From: JALYUA01 sp038329555
GTDB taxonomy: Bacteria > Acidobacteriota > Thermoanaerobaculia > UBA5066 > Gp7-AA6
DNA length: 23,940 nucleotides
Reading direction: 5' to 3'
Assembly (NCBI GenBank): GCA_038329555.1
Contig: JBBQNC010000024.1
Location: forward strand, 1 to 23,940
Shown here: positions 1 through 9,301 of the stretch, piece after piece
Layout of the letters: every line of letters starts with the position of its first letter
Numbering within the stretch: the first letter of the stretch is position 1
Translations under genes and position numbers: made by a program
The notes under the pieces: model-generated
The model's input: the letters and a program-made list of their open reading frames with translations, nothing else
The model's database searches: none
What the model was told of the DNA's origin: nothing

Positions 1-1106
1 GCCGTCTCGCCGCCGCCGGTCTGTATGACGCCGCCGGTGGGCACGATCGTGACGCCGTAACCGTGCTGGGCCTCGACGGCCCGCCAGTTCTCGGGGTACT
101 GCATCGAGTAGAACCCGTTCCGCTGCTGGAAGGAGCGGAGACGCGGAGACGGCGGCTCGATCGAGACGCGCCCCGAAGCGGGAGCCCTCGCGGGGACGGG
201 AGCGCCCCCCGCGTGCGCGATCTGCTTCATCGACACGGGCGGCGGCGACCGGCGGTCCGCGACGGGCGCGACGCGGGCGGGGCGGAGGCGCGCCGCCTCC
301 TGACGGACGCGCGCTTCGCGGTCGGCGGGAGCCGGATGATCCGAAAGAAACCGCTCGAGTCTTCCGGGGTCCCGGCCCGCCTGCCGCCTCAGAAGCTCGA
401 ACATCGCCGCCATCTCGCCGGGGTCGTAGCCGGCCCGCGCCATCATCTGAGCGCCGACGATGTCTGCCTGGCTCTCCGCGGTCCGCGAGAATTTCAGGAA
501 GAGCGCGTTCAACCCGAGCCCTCCCATCGCCTGCATGATCGTCGCGCTGCTCGCGCTGCCGCCCCCGAGGATCCCGCCGAGGATCCCCACTCCGGCCCGG
601 GCGAGGTAGGCCTTCGAGACCTGGTTCGTCTGATGCCGCAGGGCGACATGCGCCATCTCGTGCGCCATGACGCTCGCGAGCTGCCCCTCCGTCGGAACGA
701 GCTCGATCAAGCCTCGATTGACGTACATGAATCCGCCGGGCAGGGCGAACGCGTTGACGTCGGAGAGGTTCGTGACCCGAAACTGGTAGGGAAACTTCGG
801 GCCCGGTGCGACGGCGGCGAGCCTCCCCCCGATCGCATCGACGTACCGGTCGACGGCCGAGTCCCGCAGCAGAGGAATCTGTCGTTCGACCTGGGCGGCG
901 GATTTGCGCCCGAGCTCGACATCCTGCTCGACCGTGAAGAGGTTGAAGCCCGAACGGACCTGGGTCGGGCCCGCTTGCGGTCGCGTGCGCGTCCATGGCC
1001 GCGCCGGAGCCGGAGCCGCCGCCTGCGCCGCAAACGCGGCGCCGGAGAGAAACAGGGCGGCAAACAGAGCGGCGAGGACCGCCCGGACGCGCGCGGCAAG
1101 CGACAT
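1..1106 (-). CDS. M48 family metallopeptidase, exported (3' end beyond window)
   Basis: Zinc endopeptidase of the M48 (HtpX/BepA/Ste24-like) family, probably periplasmic and possibly involved in envelope protein quality control. The frame is open from the ATG at 1106 to the window edge (368 codons, no stop), so the C-terminus is missing. Residues 1 to about 29 form a signal peptide (Arg-rich start, Leu/Ala core, AFA-AQA cleavage region). The family motif HEMAH is at about 149-153 (zinc ligands H149 and H153, catalytic E150). ESQAD at about 211 supplies the third ligand. A Gly-rich stretch (about 172-188) follows the active-site helix. After about residue 335 comes a Pro-rich linker and the start of a second domain (FYSMQYPENW) of unknown role. 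A GGAGGG ribosome site at 1113-1118 supports the start. It lies 91 bp downstream of the M2 peptidase gene on the same strand and may be co-transcribed. Confidence 0.9.
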   Translation of the reverse strand, partial: MSLAARVRAVLAALFAALFLSGAAFAAQAAAPAPARPWTRTRPQAGPTQVRSGFNLFTVEQDVELGRKSAAQVERQIPLLRDSAVDRYVDAIGGRLAAVAPGPKFPYQFRVTNLSDVNAFALPGGFMYVNRGLIELVPTEGQLASVMAHEMAHVALRHQTNQVSKAYLARAGVGILGGILGGGSASSATIMQAMGGLGLNALFLKFSRTAESQADIVGAQMMARAGYDPGEMAAMFELLRRQAGRDPGRLERFLSDHPAPADREARVRQEAARLRPARVAPVADRRSPPPVSMKQIAHAGGAPVPARAPASGRVSIEPPSPRLRSFQQRNGFYSMQYPENWRAVEAQHGYGVTIVPTGGVIQTGGGET

Positions 1107-1197
1107 GAAGAACCCTCCGACGCGCCTAACGCAAACGGAGTGCCATGCCTCCCCGATCCGGCCGCACGCGCCCCGATCCCCGCTCCGCGTCCCGCCG

Positions 1198-3048
<1,851 letters not shown>

Positions 3049-3199
3049 CTTTCACTCCTGTGCTCTCCTGCCGACGGCGGCCACCGGACCCCCGGCGGCT
3101 CGGCCGCGAGGGCAGAGAGTATCGAATTCTCGAGGAGGACCGCTGACCGCTCCGCGGAAGAGCAAACGGCGAGAGAAAGGCGGTAACGGCGCGACCGAA

Positions 3200-4999
3200 T
3201 CAGGCGGGCCGGCCGGAGCCCGCCTTTACCGACGCGATCCAGCCGTCGATCCTCCGATCGAGAACGTCGAGCGGCAGGGCTCCGGCGCCCAGGATCTGAT
3301 CGTGGAAGGCCCGGATGTCGAACCGGCTTCCGAGGGCCTTCTTCGCGCGATCGCGGAGCTCGAGAATCTTCAGCTGGCCGAGCTTGTATCCGAGGGCCTG
3401 ACCCGGCCACGCGATGTACCGGTCCGTTTCGCTCTGCACCTCGACCTCCGCGATCGCCGAGTGGTCGTGGAAGAACCGGACCACCTGCTCCCGCGTCCAT
3501 TTCTTCTGATGAAAGCCGGTGTCGACGACCAGACGGATCGCGCGCAGCATCTCGTCCTGCAGCCGGCCGTAGTCGCTGTAGGGATCCTGGTAGAACCCGA
3601 CCTCCTTGCCCAGCCGTTCGGAGTAGAGTGCCCAGCCTTCCACGAAGGCGCCGTAGTTGGTCTGCTGGCGGATCGGCGGAAGCTCGTCCAGCTCCTGCGC
3701 GATCGAGATCTGCAGGTGGTGTCCCGGCACGCCCTCGTGGTACGCCGTCGACTCGGTCGAGATCCAGGCCCGTTTTTCGGGCTCGCTCGTGTTGACCATG
3801 ACGCGGCCCGGCCGCGAGCCATCCTTGGCGCCCTGGTTGTACTGCGCGCCCGAGGCCTCCTTCTCGCGGAAGGATTCGACCGCGTCGACCTCGACGCCCG
3901 CCTTCGGCAGCCGGCCGAAGAGCGCCGGCAGCTTCTCCCGCATCTGGTCGATAAACTTCCGGTACCGGACGAGAATCTCCTCACGCGACTGGAAGTGCAG
4001 CTTGGGGTTCTTCTCGATCGAAGCGTTGAAGGTCTTGAGATCCGTGAACCCCTGCTTCCTCGCGATGACCATCATCTGCCGCTCGAGCTCGGCCACCTGC
4101 TCGAGGCCGATCCGATGGATCTCCTCGGGCGTCTTGTCCGTCGTCGTCAGGACCTTGACCTGCGCCGCATAGCGGGCGGCGCCGTCCGGCAGCGACCACA
4201 TCCCGGGCTCGGTGCGACCCCGCGGCGCGTACTCCTGCCGGACGAAGCGGGCGAACTTCACGTAGGCGGGAAGGACCGCGTCGCGAATGGCCCCGAGAAC
4301 CGCCTCGCGGATCCGGGCGGCGTCGCCGGCGGAGAACTCCTTCGGCATCGCGGCAAGCGGGCGCGCGAAGGGGCTGTCCTCCGGCGTGTTTCCCGCGATC
4401 CCCTCGCTCTGCGTCGCGACCTTCTCGAGGAGAAACTTCGGCTGCATGAGGCCCTCGGCCAACCCTTTCCGCATGCGCGCCGTGACGTCGTCGAACTGCG
4501 TCGGGAGCTGCTTCAGCCGCGCGACGTAATCGTCGTAGTCCTTGACGGTCTTGAAGGACAGCAGGGAGACGAGCTGCGGCGCGTTCAGATGGATGCCGCT
4601 CATCTGGCTGACCGGCATCTCCCAGTTGCGGAAGCGCTCGTGGGCGATCGACTCCTCGAGGCCCCGGACGAAGAGGGTTTTCGTCAACGCCTCCTGCTCC
4701 GGGAATCCGGAGGTGTCGATCTGCCTCAGCCGGGCGAGCCACTCGCGGTCCTTCGCCTGGTCGGCGAGGATCTCGCGCTCGGAGAGGTCCGAAACCTTGT
4801 CGTTCCAGCGCTTGTCGCCCAGGATGGAGGCGAACTCGGGGCTGTGGGAAAGCGTGTATTCCCAGTGCTCCGCCAGGAGGGCGTCCAGGGTCTTCCGGCG
4901 CGCGGCCAGATCGTCCGCCGGGGCCGCGGAGAGTGTGGCCGTCAGGGCCCCCCCCGCCAGGAGAAGACCGGAGAAGCCTCGGAGGCGGTTTCGGTGCAT
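3200..4999 (-). CDS. DUF885 family putative metallopeptidase, exported
   Basis: A 599-residue DUF885 protein, a family related to gluzincin-type metallopeptidases and often annotated only as DUF885. It has HEGVPGHH at about 421-428 (putative zinc ligands and catalytic Glu), followed by EGWALYSE at about 454-461, which holds the likely third ligand Glu. Residues 1-26 look like a signal peptide ending SAAPA. The open frame extends 66 codons further upstream, but that extension is Arg/Gly-rich shadow sequence overlapping the ribonuclease gene. The ATG at 4999 is preceded by a G-rich ribosome site (AAGGGGGG), so it was chosen. The gene lies 56 bp after the RNB ribonuclease gene on the same strand and upstream of the M2 peptidase. 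A role in peptide breakdown is inferred from the motifs and neighbours. Confidence 0.9.
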   Translation of the reverse strand: MHRNRLRGFSGLLLAGGALTATLSAAPADDLAARRKTLDALLAEHWEYTLSHSPEFASILGDKRWNDKVSDLSEREILADQAKDREWLARLRQIDTSGFPEQEALTKTLFVRGLEESIAHERFRNWEMPVSQMSGIHLNAPQLVSLLSFKTVKDYDDYVARLKQLPTQFDDVTARMRKGLAEGLMQPKFLLEKVATQSEGIAGNTPEDSPFARPLAAMPKEFSAGDAARIREAVLGAIRDAVLPAYVKFARFVRQEYAPRGRTEPGMWSLPDGAARYAAQVKVLTTTDKTPEEIHRIGLEQVAELERQMMVIARKQGFTDLKTFNASIEKNPKLHFQSREEILVRYRKFIDQMREKLPALFGRLPKAGVEVDAVESFREKEASGAQYNQGAKDGSRPGRVMVNTSEPEKRAWISTESTAYHEGVPGHHLQISIAQELDELPPIRQQTNYGAFVEGWALYSERLGKEVGFYQDPYSDYGRLQDEMLRAIRLVVDTGFHQKKWTREQVVRFFHDHSAIAEVEVQSETDRYIAWPGQALGYKLGQLKILELRDRAKKALGSRFDIRAFHDQILGAGALPLDVLDRRIDGWIASVKAGSGRPA

Positions 5000-5055
5000 G
5001 GTTCCCCCCTTTCGGAAGTCATACGGATCGCCGCGGACGGGGTTGCGGGGGGCTC

Positions 5056-6525
5056 TTAACCGGTGCGTACGAAGTCGATGAAGCCGCGCTCCACGTCCGT
5101 CGAGATCAGCTTGACGCGGAGCCGCTGACCGACCCGCATTCCCTGATCGCCCTGGACGAGCTTCCCCTCGACCGGCGGCGCCAGGATGCGCACCCACGTC
5201 CCCTTCTCGGATGCGCCGGTGACGATCGCGTCGAAACGCTGTCCGATCCGCGATTCGAGGAGAAGCGCCGCCGCGGACTTGCGCACCTGGCGCTCGACCT
5301 TGTCGGCGTCGTCCTCCTGATCCGTGCAGTGGGCGGCGAGCTCTTCGAGCTCCGCGTCGGAGTAAGCCGGCGGCGTCTCGTCGATGGCCGACTTCAGAAG
5401 GCGCTGCGTGATCAGGTCCGGGAACCGCCGGTTCGGCGCGGTCGAGTGCGTGTAGTCCCGCACGGCCAGCCCGAAGTGCCCGATCGGGGCGCCTCCCGGC
5501 CGCTCGACGACGTACTCGCCGGCGCCCATCAGCTTCACGATGACGAGGGAGAGGTCGGGAAACCGCAGGGGATCGGCCCGGCGGCGCTTCGCCAGGAAGT
5601 CCTCGAGCGCCTTCGAATCCGGCTCCGGCGGCAGGTGCTCCCCTTCGTCCTTCGCCACCTCAACGATGCGCTGCCATCGCTCGGGCGACCGGACGACCCG
5701 CCGGAGAGACGCGATCCCCTTCGACGCGAGAAACCGCGCCGTGACGCCGTTGGTCGCGATCATCACGTCCTCGATCAGCTGTCGCGCCCGGTTGTGCGCC
5801 TCCTGCCGCAGATCCACGACCTGTTCCCCGTCGAAAATCGCCTTCGGCTGGAGGGTCTCGAGCTCGAGCGCGCCCTCCTCGTGGCGGCGGTCGCGGAGCC
5901 TCTGCGCGAGCGCGTCCTGTGTCCGGAGCTGCTGATCCATCCCGGGAACCGCCCGCGCCGCGCCGGGCTCTTCACCCTTCCCCTCGAGCCACGCGGCGAC
6001 CGAGTCGTAGGCGAGCTTCGCCTTGTTGCGGACCCGGGCGCGATATACGGAGGATCCGGTCAGCGTCGCGTCGCCGTCGAAGAGCATCTCGGTCACCATC
6101 GCGAGCCGGTCTTCGTCCGGATTCAGCGACGTCCAGTCCGTCGAGAGGCGCTCGGGAAGCATCGGGAAGATGCGGGCCGCCGTGTATACCGATGTCGTGT
6201 TCGTCCGGGCGTGGTCATCGATCGGCGTCCCCCTCTTCACGACCGCGTCGACGTCCGCGATGGCCACGAGGATCTTCACCTTCCCGCCGCCGAGCTCCTC
6301 GGAGACGGAGAGCTGGTCGAGGTCTCGGGAGTCGTCGTTGTCGATGGAGCACCAGGGAAGAGGCCGCAGGTCCCGGACGCCGGGTCCGCCGTCGGCGGCC
6401 GGCCCCGGGATCGCGGCGAGCTGGCCGGCGACGGCGGGAGAGAACTCGGGCTCGAGCCCGCGGTCGAGCATGGCCTGCCTGGCGATCTCGGCGAGGTCGG
6501 AACGGGAGTGACGGATGCTACTCAT
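5056..6525 (-). CDS. RNB-domain ribonuclease (RNase II/R family, short form)
   Basis: A 489-residue exoribonuclease-like protein with an RNB catalytic domain, presumably degrading RNA 3' to 5' in the cytoplasm. The acidic metal-site motif is IDNDDSRDLDQ at about 61-71. By alignment to E. coli RNase II, D62, D68 and D70 match three of the four site aspartates, while the fourth position is Q71. The second family motif, HSTAPNRRFPDL, lies in the C-terminal third. Residues from about 425 look like an S1-type RNA-binding fold (FDAIVTGASEKGTWV onward). The N-terminal cold-shock domains of classical RNase II/R are missing, because only about 50 residues precede the catalytic domain. No clear ribosome site precedes the ATG. 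It is divergent from the NTF2-like gene and heads the minus-strand run into the peptidases. Confidence 0.9.
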   Translation of the reverse strand: MSSIRHSRSDLAEIARQAMLDRGLEPEFSPAVAGQLAAIPGPAADGGPGVRDLRPLPWCSIDNDDSRDLDQLSVSEELGGGKVKILVAIADVDAVVKRGTPIDDHARTNTTSVYTAARIFPMLPERLSTDWTSLNPDEDRLAMVTEMLFDGDATLTGSSVYRARVRNKAKLAYDSVAAWLEGKGEEPGAARAVPGMDQQLRTQDALAQRLRDRRHEEGALELETLQPKAIFDGEQVVDLRQEAHNRARQLIEDVMIATNGVTARFLASKGIASLRRVVRSPERWQRIVEVAKDEGEHLPPEPDSKALEDFLAKRRRADPLRFPDLSLVIVKLMGAGEYVVERPGGAPIGHFGLAVRDYTHSTAPNRRFPDLITQRLLKSAIDETPPAYSDAELEELAAHCTDQEDDADKVERQVRKSAAALLLESRIGQRFDAIVTGASEKGTWVRILAPPVEGKLVQGDQGMRVGQRLRVKLISTDVERGFIDFVRTG

Positions 6526-6605
6526 CGGGGCGCAATGTACAACGAACGGGCCGCGGCAATCGCTCGCTCCGCCCGCGGCTGATAGCGTCGGCGCACGGAG
6601 GTGTC

Positions 6606-7292
6606 ATGGAACGCTCGACCTTCCTTCTTTCGGCGTGCGCGATTCCTTTTCGAGCGGCGCTCTTATCGACGGCCGTGACGCTCTTCTTTGTGGCCGCGGC
6701 GCTCGCCGCCTTCCCCCCGGAGACGCAAACGAAGCCTCTCGCTCCGACTCCGGTCGCCGCCCCGTCCGCCGCCGCCCCGCCGGCGAGCGGCCCTCCCGAC
6801 ACAGGCAGACCCGCCCAGCCGCCCGCGCCGCGGGAAGCCGCTTCGGTCGACGCGATCGTGCAGTCCCTCTACGACTCCGTCTCGCACCCTCCGAACCAGG
6901 AGCCCGACTGGTCCCGGTTGCGCGCGATCTTTCTCCCCTCCGGACGGCTCATCCCCCCGCGGCGCTCGACCGGAGAGCTCGCGTTCCTGAGCCCCGACGA
7001 CTTCATCGCCCGCGTCTCGAAGGGCATCGCGAGCCGGAGAGACCAGGACGGCAAGGACCAGGGGTTCTCCGAGCGCGAGGTCTCCCGAAAGACGGATTGC
7101 TACGGCAACATCTGCCAGGTCTTCTCCACCTACGAGGGCCGGTACACGCCCGGCGACCCGGCACCGTTCGTGCGGGGCATCAACGCGATCCAGCTCGTGA
7201 AGGAGGGGAATCGCTGGTGGATCGTCAACGTGCTCTGGGACCAGGAAACGCCGGAGAGGCCCATCCCGCCGGAGTACATGGGCAAGCGTTAA
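6606..7292 (+). CDS. Exported NTF2-like protein of unknown function
   Basis: A 228-residue protein. A hydrophobic segment at about 16-35 (LLSTAVTLFFVAAALAA) is probably a signal peptide. A Pro/Ala-rich linker (about 40-75) precedes a globular domain resembling uncharacterised NTF2/SnoaL-like proteins: AIVQSLYDSVSH, DWSRLRAIF, FGN-like YGNICQVFSTYE, and a closing GINAIQLVKEGNRWWIVNVLW. No catalytic residues can be assigned. The GGAGGT site at 6597-6602 just before the ATG at 6606 fixes the start; the much longer upstream frame is shadow sequence inside the ribonuclease gene. It is a monocistronic-looking gene, divergent from the ribonuclease and convergent with KUP. Its stop codon lies inside a short heptamer array. 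The fold assignment is from recalled sequence pattern, not alignment. Confidence 0.8.
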   Translation: MERSTFLLSACAIPFRAALLSTAVTLFFVAAALAAFPPETQTKPLAPTPVAAPSAAAPPASGPPDTGRPAQPPAPREAASVDAIVQSLYDSVSHPPNQEPDWSRLRAIFLPSGRLIPPRRSTGELAFLSPDDFIARVSKGIASRRDQDGKDQGFSEREVSRKTDCYGNICQVFSTYEGRYTPGDPAPFVRGINAIQLVKEGNRWWIVNVLWDQETPERPIPPEYMGKR

Positions 7293-7304
7293 GCGTTAAC
7301 CGTT
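7284..7304. repeat. Short heptamer array at 3' end of NTF2-like gene
   Basis: Three adjacent 7-bp units, AAGCGTT, AAGCGTT and AACCGTT. They overlap the TAA stop of the preceding gene (7290-7292). It sits in the 56-bp gap between two convergent genes. Few units, so chance is possible; listed because other gene ends here carry similar arrays. Confidence 0.45.
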
Positions 7305-7348
7305 CAGCGCCCCTCGCGCAGAGCGGACCCTGAGCGGCGCCCCGCCCT

Positions 7349-9241
7349 TCAGATCTCGATCTGCGCCCCGAGCTCGACGACGCGGTTCGGCGGCAGGTGA
7401 AAGAAGAGCGTGGCGCTGCGGGCGTTTCGCGACATCACGGCGAAGAGACGCTCGCGCCATATCGCCATCCCCGGCCGGCGCGTGGCGAAGATCGTCTCTT
7501 TCCCGAGGAAGTAGCTCGTGTCGCCTTCGGGAAATTCGAGCCCGGGAAAATGGATCGACCGGAGAAGCTCCGGGACGTCGGCTTCCTCCATGAAGCCGTA
7601 GCGCGCGACGACGCGAAAGATTCCCTGGCCCAGGCCGGCGACCTCGATTCGCTCGAGACCCGGCACGTGCGGCTGCTCCTCCGTCAGGACCGTCAGAAAC
7701 GCCACCTGTCCGTGCAAGACCTTGTTGTGCTTCAGGTTGTGGAGGAGGGTCGGGGGAACGCCCTCCGGCGTCCGCGACATGTAGATCGCGGTGCCCTGCA
7801 CGCGCGGGATCGTTCCGCGGGACACGTCGATCAGGAAGAGGTCGATCGGCAGCATCTCCTCACGCATCCGGGCGTCCAGGATCTGCCGGCCGCGGCGCCA
7901 CGTCGTCATGAGGGTGAAGACGGCGGCGGCCACCGCCAGGGCGAACCAGCCCCCGTGCGGCACCTTGACGATGTTCGCGCCGAAGAACGCGAGGTCCGGA
8001 ACCAGGAACAGCACGGCCAGACCGACCGCCCCGGCGATCGACCACTTCCACAGCTCGCGGGCGACGACCGCCATCAGGATCGTCGTGATCGCCATCGTCG
8101 TCGTGACGGCGACGCCGTACGCGGCGGCGAGGTTGCTCGAGCTGTGAAACCCGACGACGAGCGCGATCGTCGCGACCATGAGGGTCCAGTTCACCGCCGG
8201 GATGTAGATCTGGCCGATCTCGCGGGCGGACGTGTGGTCGATGCGCACGCGCGGGCTGTATCCGAGCTGCACCGCCTGCCGCGTCAGCGAGAACGCCCCG
8301 GAGATGACGGCCTGCGACGCGATCACCGCCGCGATCGTCGAGAGCACGACCATGGGATAGAGCGTCCAGGCGGGACCGAGCCGGTAGAAGGGGTTCTCGG
8401 CCGCCGAGGGGTCCCGAAGGAGCAGCGAGCCCTGCCCGAAGTAATTCAGCATGAGAGAGGGAAGGACGAGGCTGAACCAGGCGATCCGGATCGGACGAGC
8501 CCCGAAGTGACCCATGTCCGCGTACAGCGCTTCGCCTCCGGTGACCACGAGAAAGACGGAGCCGAGCACCAGGAATCCCCGGCCCGCGTTCGCTTCGAAG
8601 AAACGCACGGCGTGAATGGGGATCACGGCGGCGAGGACGGATGGCTCGCGGACGATCCAGCTGACGCCCAGGATCGCGAGGGTGGCGAACCACAGGAGCA
8701 TGACGGGGCCGAAGATCGCTCCCACTCCGGCGGTCCCCCGCCGTTGAAACAGGAAGAGGCCGATCAGGATCACGATCGTGATGGGCTCCACCACGTTCTG
8801 GAAAATCGGCGTCGCCATGCGGAGACCCTCGACGGCGGAGAGAACGGAGATCGCGGGCGTGATCATGCCGTCGCCGTAAAGAAGCGCCGCGCCGAAGAGA
8901 CCGAGCATCGCCAGCACCCACCGCGGACCCCGCGTCCCCTTGCGGTGCGGGCGGATGAGCGACATGAGAGCGAGGATTCCCCCCTCGCCGCGGTTGTCGG
9001 CCCGCATCACGAACACCAGGTACTTGATCGAGATCACGACGATCAGCGACCAGAAGACGAGCGAGAGGACTCCGAGGACGTTCCCGTGCGTGGGCGCCAC
9101 GGCGTGGGGGCCGTGGAAGCACTCGCGAAGGGCGTAGAGCGGGCTCGTGCCGATGTCGCCGTAAACGACGCCGAGCGCCCCGACGCAGAGGGTCGCGAGG
9201 TACTTTCCGCGTGCGTTCTCGTGACCGAGCGTGTCCGCCAG
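7349..9241 (-). CDS. kup: KUP family potassium uptake protein, CTG start
   Basis: A multi-spanning inner-membrane K+ transporter (KUP/HAK/KT, probably K+:H+ symport), about 630 residues, matching the usual 620-630. The family signature GVVYGDIGTSPLYALRE lies between 9116 and 9172, upstream of the first ATG/GTG/TTG in the frame (GTG at 9100), so that codon cannot be the start. From the signature up to the previous gene's stop there is no ATG, GTG or TTG. The only plausible initiator is the CTG at 9239-9241, with AGGAGG at 9246-9251. The protein would begin about 14 residues before the first membrane helix, as in relatives. Further family sequence includes SIKYLVFVMRADNRGEGG and about 12 hydrophobic segments, then a cytosolic C-terminal domain. 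Sixty bp after the S9 peptidase gene; likely last in the operon. Confidence 0.9.
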   Translation of the reverse strand: MADTLGHENARGKYLATLCVGALGVVYGDIGTSPLYALRECFHGPHAVAPTHGNVLGVLSLVFWSLIVVISIKYLVFVMRADNRGEGGILALMSLIRPHRKGTRGPRWVLAMLGLFGAALLYGDGMITPAISVLSAVEGLRMATPIFQNVVEPITIVILIGLFLFQRRGTAGVGAIFGPVMLLWFATLAILGVSWIVREPSVLAAVIPIHAVRFFEANAGRGFLVLGSVFLVVTGGEALYADMGHFGARPIRIAWFSLVLPSLMLNYFGQGSLLLRDPSAAENPFYRLGPAWTLYPMVVLSTIAAVIASQAVISGAFSLTRQAVQLGYSPRVRIDHTSAREIGQIYIPAVNWTLMVATIALVVGFHSSSNLAAAYGVAVTTTMAITTILMAVVARELWKWSIAGAVGLAVLFLVPDLAFFGANIVKVPHGGWFALAVAAAVFTLMTTWRRGRQILDARMREEMLPIDLFLIDVSRGTIPRVQGTAIYMSRTPEGVPPTLLHNLKHNKVLHGQVAFLTVLTEEQPHVPGLERIEVAGLGQGIFRVVARYGFMEEADVPELLRSIHFPGLEFPEGDTSYFLGKETIFATRRPGMAIWRERLFAVMSRNARSATLFFHLPPNRVVELGAQIEI

Positions 9242-9245
9242 GGAG

Positions 9246-9251
9246 CCTCCT
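9246..9251 (-). promoter_or_regulatory. Ribosome binding site deciding the KUP start
   Basis: AGGAGG on the minus strand, 4 nt before the CTG at 9241. The same 4-nt spacing to AGGAGG is seen at the ATG of the S9 peptidase gene next door, which supports CTG as the initiator. Confidence 0.65.
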
Positions 9252-9281
9252 GCCCGCCGTAAGGGGGGCGCTATGGTAGCG

Positions 9282-9299
9282 CGCGCCCGCGAGGGCGCG
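9282..9299. other. Perfect GC hairpin between S9 peptidase and KUP genes
   Basis: A 7-bp perfect stem, CGCGCCC (9282-9288) and GGGCGCG (9293-9299), closing a 4-nt loop. It begins 3 nt after the S9 peptidase stop codon. There is no T-tract, so it is not a standard intrinsic terminator. It may stabilise the upstream mRNA or cause partial termination before KUP, or may be incidental in GC-rich DNA. Confidence 0.4.
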
Positions 9300-9301
9300 G
9301 T

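Noticed and set aside
9282..9299. Intrinsic terminator after the S9 peptidase gene
   Set aside because: Strong stem but no T-tract; kept only as a hairpin.
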